A DNA stretch of 64,000 nucleotides from Bettongia penicillata ogilbyi. Its lineage: Eukaryota; Chordata; Mammalia; Diprotodontia; Potoroidae. A program made the translations under genes and the position numbers. The notes beneath the pieces were generated by a model. The model saw only the letters and a program-made list of their open reading frames with translations, was not told the DNA's origin and did not search any database. The stretch covers positions 1,842,001 through 1,906,000 of the forward strand of contig JAJHZJ010000221.1 in the NCBI GenBank assembly GCA_023548195.1, written 5' to 3'. This document shows, in pieces, positions 34,991-45,604 of this stretch (positions are counted from its first letter, which is position 1; each line of letters begins with the position of its first letter).

Positions 34991-35519
34991 ACACTTCTCT
35001 CCTTCCTAATACAGCGCCTCTCCCCATAAAGCTCTCCTTGATAGAAAAGTTAAATTAGACAGGTAGTACTGAAACAAAGAAATTTTGCATTGAAACATTT
35101 GAATCACTGAACTGTTGGTAAATTTTTCTTATTTAATAATTGTAAAATAAGGTATTGACAACTCTGGTGCGGCAAGAATTGGTATTATTGATTTTTATTA
35201 TTCATTAGTATTTGTTAATCTTGTGTCTGTTACTAATTGATAGTGAAGTTTCTGTATGACAACCGAATATGTGATATTTTAATGAGAATTGATAATTCAT
35301 TAAATTAATTTGGTATAGTACCTCTGGAATATTTTAAATATAATTTTTAAAATTCTAACATGAGAAATTCTAAGTACAAATTAGAACTGAAAAAGAGGAT
35401 TGTATATGAAACTGAATTTCTATTAGATGCAGCTTGTCTTTAAATATTTATATAGACTAAATTCATCATAGTACTTTAGAAACTGTCTTACTTGTCTGTT
35501 TCCTTCTGAACTATTAAGT
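34991..35519. other. Unassigned AT-rich spacer
   Basis: No gene or repeat that I can name. Confidence 0.4.
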
Positions 35520-36384
35520 ACCTCTACTCCTCTCTCCTCTCTCTTCCTCCCATCCCTGTCCTTTTTCCTGTCCCTTTCACTTCCTCCCTGCATCTGCCTC
35601 TCTCTCTTCTCTCTTTCCCTCCCTCCTCCACCTTTCCTTCTCTCTTCCTAAAAAAGCAGAACCCTTGCAACGAGCGGGCACAGCACATCTGCATATTGGC
35701 CATGTCTGAGATATTTCCTGTTCTTTACCTTTAGTCCGTCACATCTCTGTCAGGAGGATATATAACTTCATCAGACCTTTGGAGTTGTAGATTGATCAGA
35801 GTCCCTAAGTCTTTAAAAATTACCTTTACAATGTTGTTGTTGTCATATAAATTGTCCCTCTGGTTCTATTCCTTTCCCTCTATATCAGTTCAGATAAGTC
35901 TTCCCCAGTTTCTCTGAAACTGTCTCTTTCATCATTTCTTGTAGTACAATAATAATCCATTTTTTCATACGCTGTATTTTGTTTAGTCAGTCCTCCAGTT
36001 TATGGGCACTGTCTCTGTATTTCTTGGCTATATCAGAAAGAGCTACTATGGTTATTTATGTGCATATAGGTCTTTTTCCTTTTTCTTTGATCTCTTTGGG
36101 TGTTGGTCTGGTAAAGTCATCACTGGGTATGCTCTTGGTATGTTTATGGGTTTAATTCCAAATTGTTTCTAGAATAGATAAACCAATTCAGAGTTCCACC
36201 AACAGTACTTTAGGGAGCCTGTTAAACAGCAGCCCCTCCAGCATTTTCTGTTTTTGCCAATCTGTTGGTTGCGAAGTAATATCTCAAAATTATTTTAATG
36301 GGCATGTCTCTTGTTATAAGTGATTTAGAGCCTTTTTATATGATTGTTGATAGTTCAGGTTTCTTCTTTGAAAACTACAGTTCA
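35520..36384 (-). mobile_element. L1 3' end, antisense (left part of a host L1)
   Basis: A polypyrimidine tract (the G-rich 3'UTR seen from the other strand), then 'gcgggcacagcacatctgca tattggccatgtctgag', 'ctttttctttgatctctttg', 'cagagttccaccaacagtac'. It continues at 38,209 on the far side of the nested HAL1. Confidence 0.75.
36370..36384. repeat. Target-site duplication, left copy
   Basis: gaaaactacagttca, repeated exactly at 38,194-38,208. The + strand junction TTT/GAAAA resembles an L1-endonuclease nick site. Confidence 0.9.
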
Positions 36385-37036
36385 AGGGGTGGAGCCAAGA
36401 TGGCGGAGTAGAAAGGCTCACGTATGCTAGCTCCGAACCCACAGCCCATATATTTCCTGCAAGAAGAACTCCCCACAAATTCTGGATCACTGCAAGGCGC
36501 GCAGAAACACAGGGGAAAAGATTTCCGTTCCAGAGAGCCCTGGAGAGCGGTCCCCAGGGGTCTGTCGTGACCTGGAAAGTGGAGCCCAATACTGTGCTGC
36601 CCTGGCCGTGCAGCCGACAGGAGCAGATCCGAGCAGGCTTCAGGGAGGGAACCTCCGGCGGCCAGGAAGGTCCCTCCGACGACAGACGCTACAGGTCAGT
36701 GAGAGAGACTTCTGGGCTGGCCAAGAGGGGAGCGGGGTGTCTCTGTGACTCGGGCCCCCTCGGGAGGCAGAGGCAGCGGCGGCGGCCCCCCGGGACTCCC
36801 GGACCAGCAGGCAGAAATTCAGGGACATCACCCAAGGTCTTTGCATAAACCCCCTGAGGGAATTGAGCCTGGGAGGCGGCCCTGGCCCCACCCGAGCACC
36901 AGAACATAAACTCACATTGAATAGCAGCCGCGCCTGCCGCAGAAAGCCCATTTGAATCTCAGACCCCAAGCACTAGCTGGGCGGATCTAGGCGGGGATGG
37001 ACAGGAATCTCAGAAGTCAAGTAACTGGCTGGGAAA
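36385..37036 (+). promoter_or_regulatory. HAL1 5'UTR / internal promoter, younger subfamily
   Basis: 652-nt GC- and CpG-rich leader (for example around 36,640-36,800) in an AT-rich region. It opens with the YY1-type CCAAGATGG box. The same leader occurs at 40,942-41,587 and 56,082-56,877. Promoter activity is inferred from the L1 family. Confidence 0.65.
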
Positions 37037-38137
37037 ATGCCCAGAAAAGGGAAGAAAAATAAGACTATAGAGAGCTACTTTGAGGGGGTACAGATGTTCC
37101 CGCCTTTCAATTCTGATGACTAGGAACTATTCTTACAATCAGGGAAAGACGTGGAGGTCGGGGCCTCTGTATCCCAGACATCCCAGATGGATGTGCGGTG
37201 GGCTCAGGCCATGGAAGAGCTCAAAAAGGATTTTGAAAATCAAGTTAGACAGGTAGAGGAAAAACTGGGAAGAGAAATGAGAGAGATGCAAGAAAAGCAT
37301 GAAAAACGGATCAGTACCTTGGTAAAGGAGACCCAAAAAAATGCTGAAGAAAATAACACCTTGAAAAATAGGTTCACTCAATTGGCAAAAGAGGTTCAAA
37401 AAGCCAATGAGGAGAAGAATGCTTTCAAAAGCAGAATGAGCCAAATGGAAAAAGAGGTTCAAAAGCTCACTGAAAATAATAGTTCTCTCAAAATTAGAAT
37501 GGAACAGATGGAGTCTAATGACTTTCTGAGAAACCAAGAAATCACCAAACAAAACCAAAAGAATGAAAAAATGGAAGAGAATGTGAAATATCTCATTGGA
37601 AAAGCAACTGACCTGGAAAAGAGATCCAGGAGAGACAATTAAAAAATTATGGGACTACCTGAAAGTCATGATCAAAAAAAGAGCCTAGACATCATCTTCC
37701 ATGAAATTATCGAGGAAAACTGCTCTGATATTCTAGAACCAGAGGGCAAAATAAGTATTGAAAGAATCCATCCATCACCACCTGAAAGAGATCCAAAAAG
37801 AGAAACTCCTAGGAACATTGTGGCCAAATTCCAGAATTCCCAGCTCAAGGAGAAAATATTGCAAGCAGATAGAAAGAAACAATTCCAGTATTGGGGAAAT
37901 ACAATCAGGATAACTCAAGATCTAGCAGCTTCTACATTAAGGGATCAAAGGGTGTGGAATAGGATATTCCAGAAGTCAAAGGAAGTAGGACTCAAACCAA
38001 GAATCACCTACCCAGCAAAACTGAGTATAATACTTCAGGGGAAAAACTGGTCTTTCAATGAAACAGAGGACTTGCAAGCATTCTTGATGAAAAGACCAGA
38101 GCTGAAAAGAAAATTTGACTTTCAAACACAAGAATGA
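37037..38137 (+). pseudogene. HAL1/L1 ORF1 (ORF1p), full length with two nonsense codons
   Basis: From ATG 37,037 (MPRKGKKNKTIESYF) to TGA 38,135 the frame is continuous for 366 codons. There are no frameshifts, only two in-frame stops: TAG at 37,121 (codon 29) and TAA at 37,640 (codon 202, where sister copies read Phe in DNFKIMGLP). Order: basic N-terminus; long coiled coil (about residues 55-195: EELKKDFENQVRQVEEKL, QMEKEVQKLTENNSSLKI); RRM (about 203-285, from KIMGLPES); C-terminal domain (about 286-366, with KEKILQADRKKQ, IRITQDLAA and YPAKLSI). L1 ORF1p forms trimers that coat RNA and act as a nucleic-acid chaperone in a cytoplasmic particle. This is the best-preserved copy in the window, but it cannot make full-length protein without readthrough. 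Confidence 0.85.
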
Positions 38138-38193
38138 GAAGAAGCATGGAAAAGTAAACAGCAAAGAGAAATCATAAGGGACTTACCAAAAAC

Positions 38194-38208
38194 GAAAACT
38201 ACAGTTCA
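38194..38208. repeat. Target-site duplication, right copy
   Basis: Exact partner of 36,370-36,384. After it the host L1 resumes ('tcttttatcatttatctttt'). Confidence 0.9.
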
Positions 38209-39057
38209 TCTTTTATCATTTATCTTTTGAGGAATGGCTTTAAGTCTTATAAATGTGGATCAGTTCTTTTACATTTTGGAAATGAGACCTTACTTAGGGA
38301 TATTTACTATATAGATTTCTCCTTCCCCCCCTCCCCCCCAACACACACACACCTCTTGGTCTTTTGGCTTTATTTATACAAAATCTTTTCAGTTTAAATC
38401 AAGATTGTCTATTTTTTCTGTCATTTACTTCTGAGGCAGCCAGGTGGCACAATGGAACTAAGCTTCGAGTCAGGAAGAGGAGATCAAATCCTGCCTCAGC
38501 CATGTGGGCAAGTAACTTAACCTCTCTTAGCCTAAGTTTACTTATGTCTAAAATGAGGGTGTTAGACTCATTGGCCTCTATGGTTCCTTTCAGCCTTACT
38601 TGTATAATTCTTTTATCCTCTCTGAACCTCTCCATGGCTCATCTACTCATAAACTTTTCCCCATCACATACTTGTGAAAGATATTTCCTTTTTTAACTCT
38701 ATATTTTGGTCATATATCCCATTCAGTATATGGTTTGAGATCTTAATTTAAACCTACTTTCTGGCAGACTACTTCCTGGTTTTCCCAGTAGTTTTTTTTG
38801 TTTGTTTTTTGTTTTTTTTAAATACTGAATGCTTACACCAGGAATTAGGGTCTTTGACTTTCATGCTAAGCTATTTTCTTTGCTTCTCTTTTGTAATGTA
38901 CCTAATTTTTCCCACTGATCAACATTTTACTTCTTAACTAGTATCAGATTTGTTTTAGTTATTAGTGCTATGTAATATAGATGTAGAAATGCCAGGTATC
39001 TTCATTCCCACTTTTTTCCTTTCCTTTAAGATTGTTGACCTTTCTGTTCCTCCAAAT
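38209..39057 (-). mobile_element. Host L1, antisense, middle part
   Basis: Continues the L1 of 35,520-36,384: 'gaggaatggctttaagtctt', 'tttggtcatatatcccattc', 'ctaattttttcccactgatca'-like sequence and 'ttagtgctatgtaatataga'. It is interrupted by a SINE (38,433-38,605) and then by the hAT-like element. Confidence 0.7.
38433..38605 (+). mobile_element. SINE inserted in the antisense L1
   Basis: 'gaggcagccaggtggcacaa tggaactaagcttcgagtca ggaagagg' head, 'gggcaagtaacttaacctct', and a tail with 'ggcctctatggttcctttca gcc', a CR1/L3-type 3' end. Confidence 0.8.
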
Positions 39058-39667
39058 CAGAGGTTCCCAAACTTATTTGACCTACTGCCCTCACTTAAAA
39101 AAAAATTACCCAGCACCCCCTTGAAATCTACCTTGTTTAACCCTTTAATGTTTTTTTAAAATTTGCATTATTTCAAAAAATATATAAAATACATATTTTA
39201 AATGACGCATCTTAAGTTTAATATTTTATTGTCAATTTGGTTTTTCCTGCATTGAAATTTTGATGATGCAATGTATTGTGTTATGTAATCATATAGTATC
39301 ATATTATAAACAAGTCATTACAAGCACATATTCCTACCAGTGCATGTTGGACTTCCCAACAATGTGCAACACATTCACCTGCTAACACTTGCTTGTTAGG
39401 ACCTGTCATTGGACAACTGATGAGTTATAACTTGCATTTTGTGTGTTTATTAGGAAAATTATATAATCACTATGACTTTAACTCTGTTACACAACAGATG
39501 AAACATATACAGTTTTTCAAAATTTTCTTCTCCTCTTTCCTTATGCCTCCACTGCTCCCTTATTTTTATTGAGTGCCCTCCAATTGCACCCAAGGCTACC
39601 ACTGTCCCCTAAATCATTCCAGCACCCAACCCCCAGGGAGTGGTATCTCCCACTTGGGGAACCTGTG
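39058..39667. mobile_element. hAT-like DNA element, 610 bp, non-autonomous
   Basis: Imperfect terminal inverted repeats, CAGAGGTTCCCAAACTT on the left and the complement of CACAGGTTCCCCAAGTG on the right, bound a noncoding AT-rich interior. It also shows internal near-terminal symmetry ('gacctactgccctcacttaa' near the left end versus 'gagtgccctccaattgcacc' towards the right). L1 sequence flanks both sides collinearly, so it was inserted into the L1. The 8-bp target duplication has decayed. Confidence 0.6.
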
Positions 39668-40130
39668 CATGAGTTTTTTTTAATTTCAAACTCTCTAAAG
39701 TAATACATGATTGGGATAGTACTGAATAAATAAATTAGGTAATATTGTCATTTTTATTACTGTCACTCTGTCTCCCACAGAGTAGCATCTCTCACTCTTA
39801 AAGTCAATCTTTAATTCTGTAAAGAGTATTTTGTAATTGCATTTATATAGTTCCTAAGTGTGTTTTGGTAGGTAAATTCCCAACTATTTATATATTTCAT
39901 ATAAGTTTTTGTTGGTAATAGGTAGGCTGATGATTTACATGGATTTATTTTCTATCTTGCTAATTTACTGAAGTCACTAATTGTTTGTTTAATTTTTTGG
40001 TTGACTCCATGGTTCTTTTAAGTTTTTTGCTTTACTTTACCCTACAAATTGTCTTAAGACCTTTCTTACCTTTGAAAGTTTTATGTTCCTCCAATTCAGT
40101 GTTTTCACTGACTATATTTAACTAAAACAA
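39668..40130 (-). mobile_element. Host L1 ORF2 fragment, antisense, right part
   Basis: 'ttgggatagtactgaataaa taaattaggtaatattgtca tttttatta', 'agagtattttgtaattgcat ttatatagttcctaagtgtg' are the complement of L1 ORF2, ending near 'cttacctttgaaagtttta'. Confidence 0.75.
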
Positions 40131-40899
40131 ACTGTGATCTGAGCTTTTTTGAATGATAAGATTTTTGTAAAATTTGTCTGACTCAGAAAAACTATAGAAA
40201 ACTATTGCTAGTAGTATGTTATCACAAATATTCATCACAGGTAATTAAAATGAATTCTTATTTGTCTGGTTTGTTGATCTCTGTAGTGTTCAGTTTTATG
40301 ATTTTGATGTTACAGGAGTAAACTCAGATGTCTGTGTAAATTACTGAAAGGAATTTCTGCTTAAGGACTCCAGAAATGATCCTTTGAATGATCTTAAAAC
40401 TTGAAATAGCTCGTATTTTAACACAGGACACCTCCTTGGTAACAGAGAATATAGATAGTGTCAGAAACTGCTCTTGTTGCTCCTGTAAGTCACTGTTTTT
40501 ATGAGCGTTCACAGTCTACAGTAACACTCCAAAGAAGACATTACAGTTTTAATTTTAGTCTTTCTGCCCTCCAATAGTTCTTAAGCATCTTACACTTTCT
40601 TTCTAATGTATAAACACCGTTCATTCTTTTAAATTCACTCCCTGCGTAGCTTTTGTGAATTATAAATGAGATGAAAGGCAATAAAACAGAAATCTTGACT
40701 AAACGGAGTTTTTAAAATGCCGTTGTCTCAAGGCTTGTGGAATCGATGAGGACAGGAGGAATACTCCTATTTTTTCCTTCTGCCATTAGAGCCTTTACAC
40801 AAACTGAACATGCCTTAGGCCAGTCAACACCTCACAAACAAATTTGAAAAAGTAGAGATATTAACACACCCTTTTTTTGGACACCAAAAAATAAATTTA
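40131..40899. other. Unassigned AT-rich spacer
   Basis: No gene or repeat signature that I can support. The longest frame is 62 codons on the minus strand, without features. Confidence 0.4.
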
Positions 40900-40941
40900 T
40901 ATTTAACAAAGGAAAAAGGTTTTTAAGAATAAAAAAATGAG
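40900..40941 (+). mobile_element. L1 ORF2 scrap, left of the nested HAL1
   Basis: A-rich sequence that appears collinear with the L1 ORF2-like sequence at 43,697 onward. It contains the left target duplication of the HAL1 (40,925-40,941). Confidence 0.4.
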
Positions 40942-41587
40942 GGGGGGAGAAGCCAAGATGGCGGAGTAGAAAGACTCACATATGCTAGCTCTGAATCCAC
41001 AGCCCATAAATTTCCTGTAAAAAGAACTCCCCACAAATTCTGGAGCAGTAGAAGCTGTGCAGCAACGCAGTGGAGGAGATTTCCGTTCCAGAGAGCCCTG
41101 AAAAACCAGCACTAAAGGTCCGTCGCGCACTGGACAGTGGAGCCCAGCCCTGGCCAAGCGACCCCAGAGTAGCACATCCAAGCAGGCTTCAGGGACAGAA
41201 CCTCCAGCAGCCACGAAGGTCCCTCCACCCACAGGTGCTACAGGTCAGTGAGAGAGACTTCTGGGCTGGCCGAGAGAGGAGCGGGGTGTCTCCATAACTC
41301 AGGTCCTCTTGGGAAGCAGAGGCAGTGGCGGCCAGGGGCTTCCGGAGCAGGCAGGACCTCAGATCCATTACTGAAGATCTCTGCATAAACCCCCTGAGGG
41401 AACTGAGCCTGGGAGGCGGCTCTGCCCCCACCTGAGCACCAGAACTTAAGTTCACATTGAATAGTAGCCACTCCCGCTGCTGGAAGCCCTGAGGCTGGGA
41501 AGCAGCATTTGAATCGCAGACCCCAAGCACTAGCTGGGCAGATCTAGGTGGAGTGGAATCTCAGAAGTCAAGTAACTGGCTGGGAAA

Positions 41588-42686
41588 ATACCCAGAAAAG
41601 GGGGAAAAAAAATAAGACCATAGAAGGTTACTTTCTTGGTGAACAGATGTTTCCTCCTTTCCTTTCTGATGAGGAAGAACAATGCTTACCATCAGGGAAA
41701 GACATAGAAGCCAAGGCCTCTGTATCCCAAACATCTGAAATAGATATTCAATGGGCTCAGGCCATGGAAGAGCTCAAAAAGGATTTTGAAAATCAAGTTA
41801 GACAGGTGGAGGAAAAACTGGGAAGAGAAATGAGAGAGATGCAAGAAAAGCATGAAAAACTGGTCAATACCTTGCTAAAGGAGACCCAAAAAAATGGTGA
41901 AGAAAATAACAACTTGAAAAATAGGCTCACTCAATTGGCAAAAGAGATTCAAAAAGTCAATGAGGAGAAGAATGCTTTCAAAAGCAGAATTAGCCAAATG
42001 GAAAAAGAGGTTCAAAAGCTCACTGAAGGAAATAGTTCTCTCAAAATTAGAATGGAACAGATGGAGTCTAATGACTTTCTGAGAAACCAAGAAATCACCA
42101 AACAAAACCAAAAGAATGAAAAAATGGAAGAGAATTTGAAATATCTCATTGGAAAAACAACTAACCTGGAAAATAGATCCAGGAGAGACATTTTAAAAAT
42201 TATGGGACTGCCTGAAAGCCATGATCAAAAAAAGAGCCTAGACATCATCTTTCATGAAATTATCAAGGAAAACTGCCCTGACGTTCTACAACCAGAGGGC
42301 AAAATAAGTATTGAAAGAATCCATCGATCACCACCTGAAAGAGATCCAAAAAGAGAAACTCCTAGGAACACTCTGGCCAAATTCCAGAATTCCCAGGTCA
42401 AGGAGAAAATCTTGCAAGCAGCTAGAAAGAAACAATTCCAGTACTGTGGAAATACAATCAGGATAACACAAGATCTAGCAGCTCCTACATTAAGGGTTGG
42501 AAGGGCGTGGAATAGGATATTCCAGAAGTCAAAGGAAGTAGGACTCAAACCAAGAATCACCCAGAAAAACTGAGTATAATACTTCAGGGGAAAAACTGGT
42601 CTTTCGATGAAACAGAGGACTTTCAAGCACTCTTGATGAAAAGACCAGAGCTGAAAAGAAAATTTGACTTTCAAACACAAGAATGA
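41588..42686 (+). pseudogene. HAL1/L1 ORF1 (ORF1p) with lost start and two indels
   Basis: The family start codon is ATA here (41,588), and a +2 insertion in the adjacent G/A run (about 41,600-41,612) shifts the frame. By chance the shifted upstream frame supplies an ATG at 41,548, so 341 codons are open to 42,573. From codon about 20 this is true ORF1: GKKNKTIEGYF, coiled coil (about 70-210, EELKKDFENQVRQVEEKL, QMEKEVQKLTEGNSSLKI), RRM (about 215-300, from IMGLPESHD), and part of the C-terminal domain. A 4-nt deletion near 42,557-42,561 (inside the YPAKLS motif) ends the frame at 42,571. The remaining 38 codons continue in another frame to TGA 42,684. Had it been expressed, it would lack the end of the RNA-binding C-terminus. 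Confidence 0.85.
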
Positions 42687-43680
42687 GAAGAAGGATGGAA
42701 AAGCAAACAGCAAAGAGAAGTCATAAGGGACTTACCAAAGGTGAACTGTTTACATTCCTACATGGAAAGACAATATTTGTAAGTCTTAAAACTTTTCAGT
42801 ATCTGGGTAGTTGGTGGGACTACACACACACAACACACACATGCATGCACACACAGAGACAGAGAGCACAGAGTGAATTGAATAGGATGGGATCATATCT
42901 TAAAAGAAATTTAGGTAAACGGTGAGAGAGAAATGTAGTGGGGGGAGAGAGGGTAAAATGGAATGGGGAAATTATATCTCATTCAAGAGGCAAGCAGGAG
43001 ACTTTTTAGTGGAGGAGAAAAGAGGCGAGCTGAGAAAAAAACATGAAGTTTACTCTCATCACATTCGACTAAAGGAAAGAATAAAATGCACACTCATTTT
43101 GGTATGAAAACCTATCTCACCATACAGAAAAGTGGGGGAGAAGGGGATAAGCAGGTACGGGGGATGATGAAGGGAGGGCAATGGGAGGAGGGAGCAATTC
43201 GAAGTCAACACTCGGGGAGGGAGAGGATCAAAAGACAGAATAGAAACAATGGGGGGCAGGATAGGATGGAGGGAAATACAGTTAGTCTTACACAACACGA
43301 CTGTTATCGAAGTCATTTGCAAAACTACACAGATATGGCCTATATTGAATTGCCTGCCTTCCCAAAGGGAATGGGTGGGGGAGGGAGGGATGGGGAGAAG
43401 TTGGAACTCAGGGAACAACTGTTTAGTATTGTTGTTGCTACTAGGAAATAAGAAATACAGTTAATGGGGAATAGAAGGTCATCTGGCCCTACAGGACAAA
43501 AGAGAAGATGGAGACAAGAGAAGGGAGGGATGATAAAAGAGAGGGCAGATTGGTGGTAGGGGCAATTAGAATGCTCGGTGTATTGGGGTGGGGAGAGGGG
43601 ACAAATGGGGAGAAAATTTGGAGCCCAAAATTTTGTGAAAATGAATGTAAAAAGTTAAATAAATAAATTTATATTAAAAA
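42687..43680 (+). other. HAL1 3' region with microsatellite and open frame
   Basis: 994-nt noncoding-looking 3' region: a (CA)n-rich stretch at 42,822-42,857, then purine/G-rich sequence. A 121-codon frame is open at 43,086-43,451 (with the conserved stretch SHLQNYTDMAYIELPAFPKG). The same frame is open in the copy at 54 kb. G-rich 3'UTRs are normal for L1. Coding function is unproven. Confidence 0.6.
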
Positions 43681-43696
43681 AAGAATAAAAAATGAG
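43681..43696. repeat. Target-site duplication, right copy
   Basis: aagaataaaaaatgag, partner of 40,925-40,941, one A shorter. Confidence 0.85.
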
Positions 43697-43839
43697 AGAC
43701 CACATAACTTTATGTTAAAGAACAAATCATAGAAATGACAGATAATGTCATCAAGGCACATGACAATAATGGGACAACATACTAAAATTTTGGAGATCTC
43801 GGCAAGACAGTCTTCAAGGGAAAATATATCTCTCTAAAG
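43697..43839 (+). mobile_element. L1 ORF2 fragment, sense
   Basis: 'caaatcatagaaatgacaga taatgtcatcaaggcacatg acaataatgggacaacatac' follows L1 ORF2 downstream of the RT core. It continues after the MITE at 44,112-44,290. Confidence 0.65.
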
Positions 43840-43984
43840 CAGAGATTCTTACACCTTTTTTATGTCATGGATACCTTTGACAGTCTGGTGAAAATAATGG
43901 CCCGCTTCTTAGAATAATGACTTTATTGCATAAAATATACAATTATAAAAGATACTGATTATAATAATAAGATATCACTATATA

Positions 43985-44037
<53 letters not shown>

Positions 44038-44111
44038 CCAAACGTTTTTCTCCTCAAAGTTCATGAACTTTTTGAAATCTATATGTAGACAAATAGTTAA
44101 GGACTTCTCTA
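43840..44111. mobile_element. Short non-autonomous hAT-like MITE, copy 2, with a TA microsatellite
   Basis: CAGAGATTCTTACACC on the left and the complement of AGAGAAGTCCTTAACTA on the right. The interior ('gtcatggatacctttgacag tctggtgaaaataatg') matches the copy at 695-876. An internal (TG)n(TA)n tract at 43,981-44,030 has expanded it. Confidence 0.65.
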
Positions 44112-44290
44112 TACACATTTATCAAGAAAAGAAAGAACACATCAGCAAATTGTTCATGGAACTTTAAAAAAAAACTTAGGAAATAAATTTCTTTTTCAAA
44201 AAACAGCAATTAAGCTGGAAATGTTGAATCAATAAACAGATTAACAGAATTGAAATTAGAAAAATAAACAGTGAATTGATAAAACTAGAA
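44112..44290 (+). mobile_element. L1 ORF2 fragment, sense, right part
   Basis: 'aatcaataaacagattaaca gaattgaaattagaaaaata aacagtgaattgataaaact' is L1 ORF2-like and collinear with the part left of the MITE. Confidence 0.6.
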
Positions 44291-44849
44291 ATTTTTTTTG
44301 TCATTTTATCCAAAACTTGTAACTACTTTTGTGGTTTTATCTTATGTGAGTACCTCCAGTACCTACACATTTCAAGCCACCCTTATGCTCTCTTTCCCTG
44401 CATGATTCTTTTCTGTGATCTTCCCAAAAGTCTTCCACTAGGGGTTCACCCATCATGTTATTGGATGTTCTGATGCTAATTTCATACTAGTGAAGTATGC
44501 AGGCTGTTTGTTATTCTTTGACCTTGCTATTGTAACTGGGGCCATCCTCTGAGTCCATTTAGATATCTTAGCTACTAACAAGCTCAGCTACTATCTTCTC
44601 AGCCTATTATAATATTATAGATAATTCTCTGAAGCCATCCCAGGCTAGTGTTCCAACTCTTCTGTAAGTTAAGTGTAATGCATAGGGAAAAAATGGAAGA
44701 CAAGGGAAATCCCAGTGGGTAAAGAGTGCCTATTGCTCTGACTAGGATTTAATATAGTTTAATACAGATTTAATATAGTTGAATGGGATCATCATTCGGA
44801 TGATCTCTCAGTATGCAGGGTCTAAGAAGTCTTAGTACAGTTTTTAGAC
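44291..44849. other. Unassigned spacer
   Basis: No gene or repeat recognised. Confidence 0.4.
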
Positions 44850-45494
44850 ATACACATGGATCATCTGCTTAGAGATATCAATTGAATCTCAGGGAGTGGA
44901 TGAGATCAGCAACACAATACAGATAAAAATAGATAGGACCCAAGATAATAGACTTGGGACATCTACAGAAAGAGGGCATGTATAGGATAAAGTTCCAGCA
45001 AAGGCACTCAGAAAATGTCAGACAGGTAGGAGGAGAACCAAGATAGCATAAACCTCAGAGAGGAAAGAATATACAAGCAAAGAAGATGCTGAGGATTTTT
45101 TAAAAACCACCAAATTGTCAGTTAAGAGTTAAATCACAACTTTATAGAAAACAGGTTCATTTGAATGATTAAGTAGGAAGCCAGATTGTGGTGGTTTTAA
45201 AAGAGGAATTGGAGGCACTGAGTATAATGATTTTTTTCAAAGGACTTAAGTAGAGGAGCAAAGGAGAAAATAAATGATGAGAGCTAACAGGGGATGGCAG
45301 TGAAGGTTTTTTATTTTATTTCATCTTAATCTATTTTGATGATGAGGGAAAAACAACTATGTTACTAGGCAGCAGGGAAAGAACCAGTACTTAAAGAGAA
45401 ATTGAAGATTAGAGAGTGGGGATGTTATTGGAGTAGCCTGCTGGAGTAGAAGGGAGGACATCCAGGGTACATGTAGAGGGGTTGGCCTTTTGTT
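44850..45494 (-). mobile_element. L2 LINE reverse-transcriptase region, antisense
   Basis: 'catggatcatctgcttagag', 'agacaggtaggaggagaacc', 'taactagcaggggatggcag'-like sequence and 'ggagtagcctgctggagtag', 'gtagaggggttggcctttt' are in the antisense L2 order. Frames are decayed. Confidence 0.7.
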
Positions 45495-45568
45495 TTTTCA
45501 TTGTGTCCCCTGAGCTTAACATAATGCCTAGCAAATACTAAGTGTTTAATAATTGCTTACTAGTTGAT
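45495..45568 (+). mobile_element. L2/MIR 3' tail, sense
   Basis: 'cctgagcttaacataatgcc tagcaaatactaagtgttta ataattgc' is the shared L2/MIR 3' terminus, opposite in orientation to its neighbour. Confidence 0.6.
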
Positions 45569-45604
45569 TGTAAAATTGTGTCTAAAATAAATACAAATTG
45601 TTAC

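Larger units (their letters stand above)
36385..38193 (+). mobile_element. HAL1-like ORF1-only retrotransposon ending just after ORF1
   Basis: 1,809 bp flanked by a perfect 15-bp target-site duplication. It has a 5'UTR (36,385-37,036, 652 nt, opening with GGGGTGGAGCCAAGATGGCG), ORF1 (37,037-38,137) and only 56 further bases, ending 'ggacttaccaaaaac'. The roughly 1-kb 3' region of the copies at 40.9 and 53.9 kb is absent. Because the duplication abuts this end, the retrotransposed RNA or cDNA itself probably ended here. No ORF2 exists, so the machinery acted in trans. Inserted into an antisense L1. Confidence 0.85.
40942..43680 (+). mobile_element. HAL1-like ORF1-only retrotransposon, full length (2.74 kb)
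   Basis: Flanked by a 16-17-bp target duplication, aagaataaaaaatgag (40,925-40,941 with one extra A, and 43,681-43,696). The nick site TTTT/AAGAA matches the L1-endonuclease consensus. It has a 646-nt 5'UTR opening with GGGGGGAGAAGCCAAGATGG, a broken ORF1, and a roughly 1-kb 3' region with a CA microsatellite and G-rich stretches, ending 'aaataaataaatttatatta' plus a short A-run. There is no reverse transcriptase. It was copied in trans, presumably by L1 proteins, into an older L1 ORF2 fragment. Confidence 0.9.

Noticed and set aside
36567..36969. Arg/Pro-rich frames of 72-109 codons on both strands
   Set aside because: They lie in the CpG-rich HAL1 leader. High GC keeps several frames open at once, and the sister leaders do not keep the same frames.
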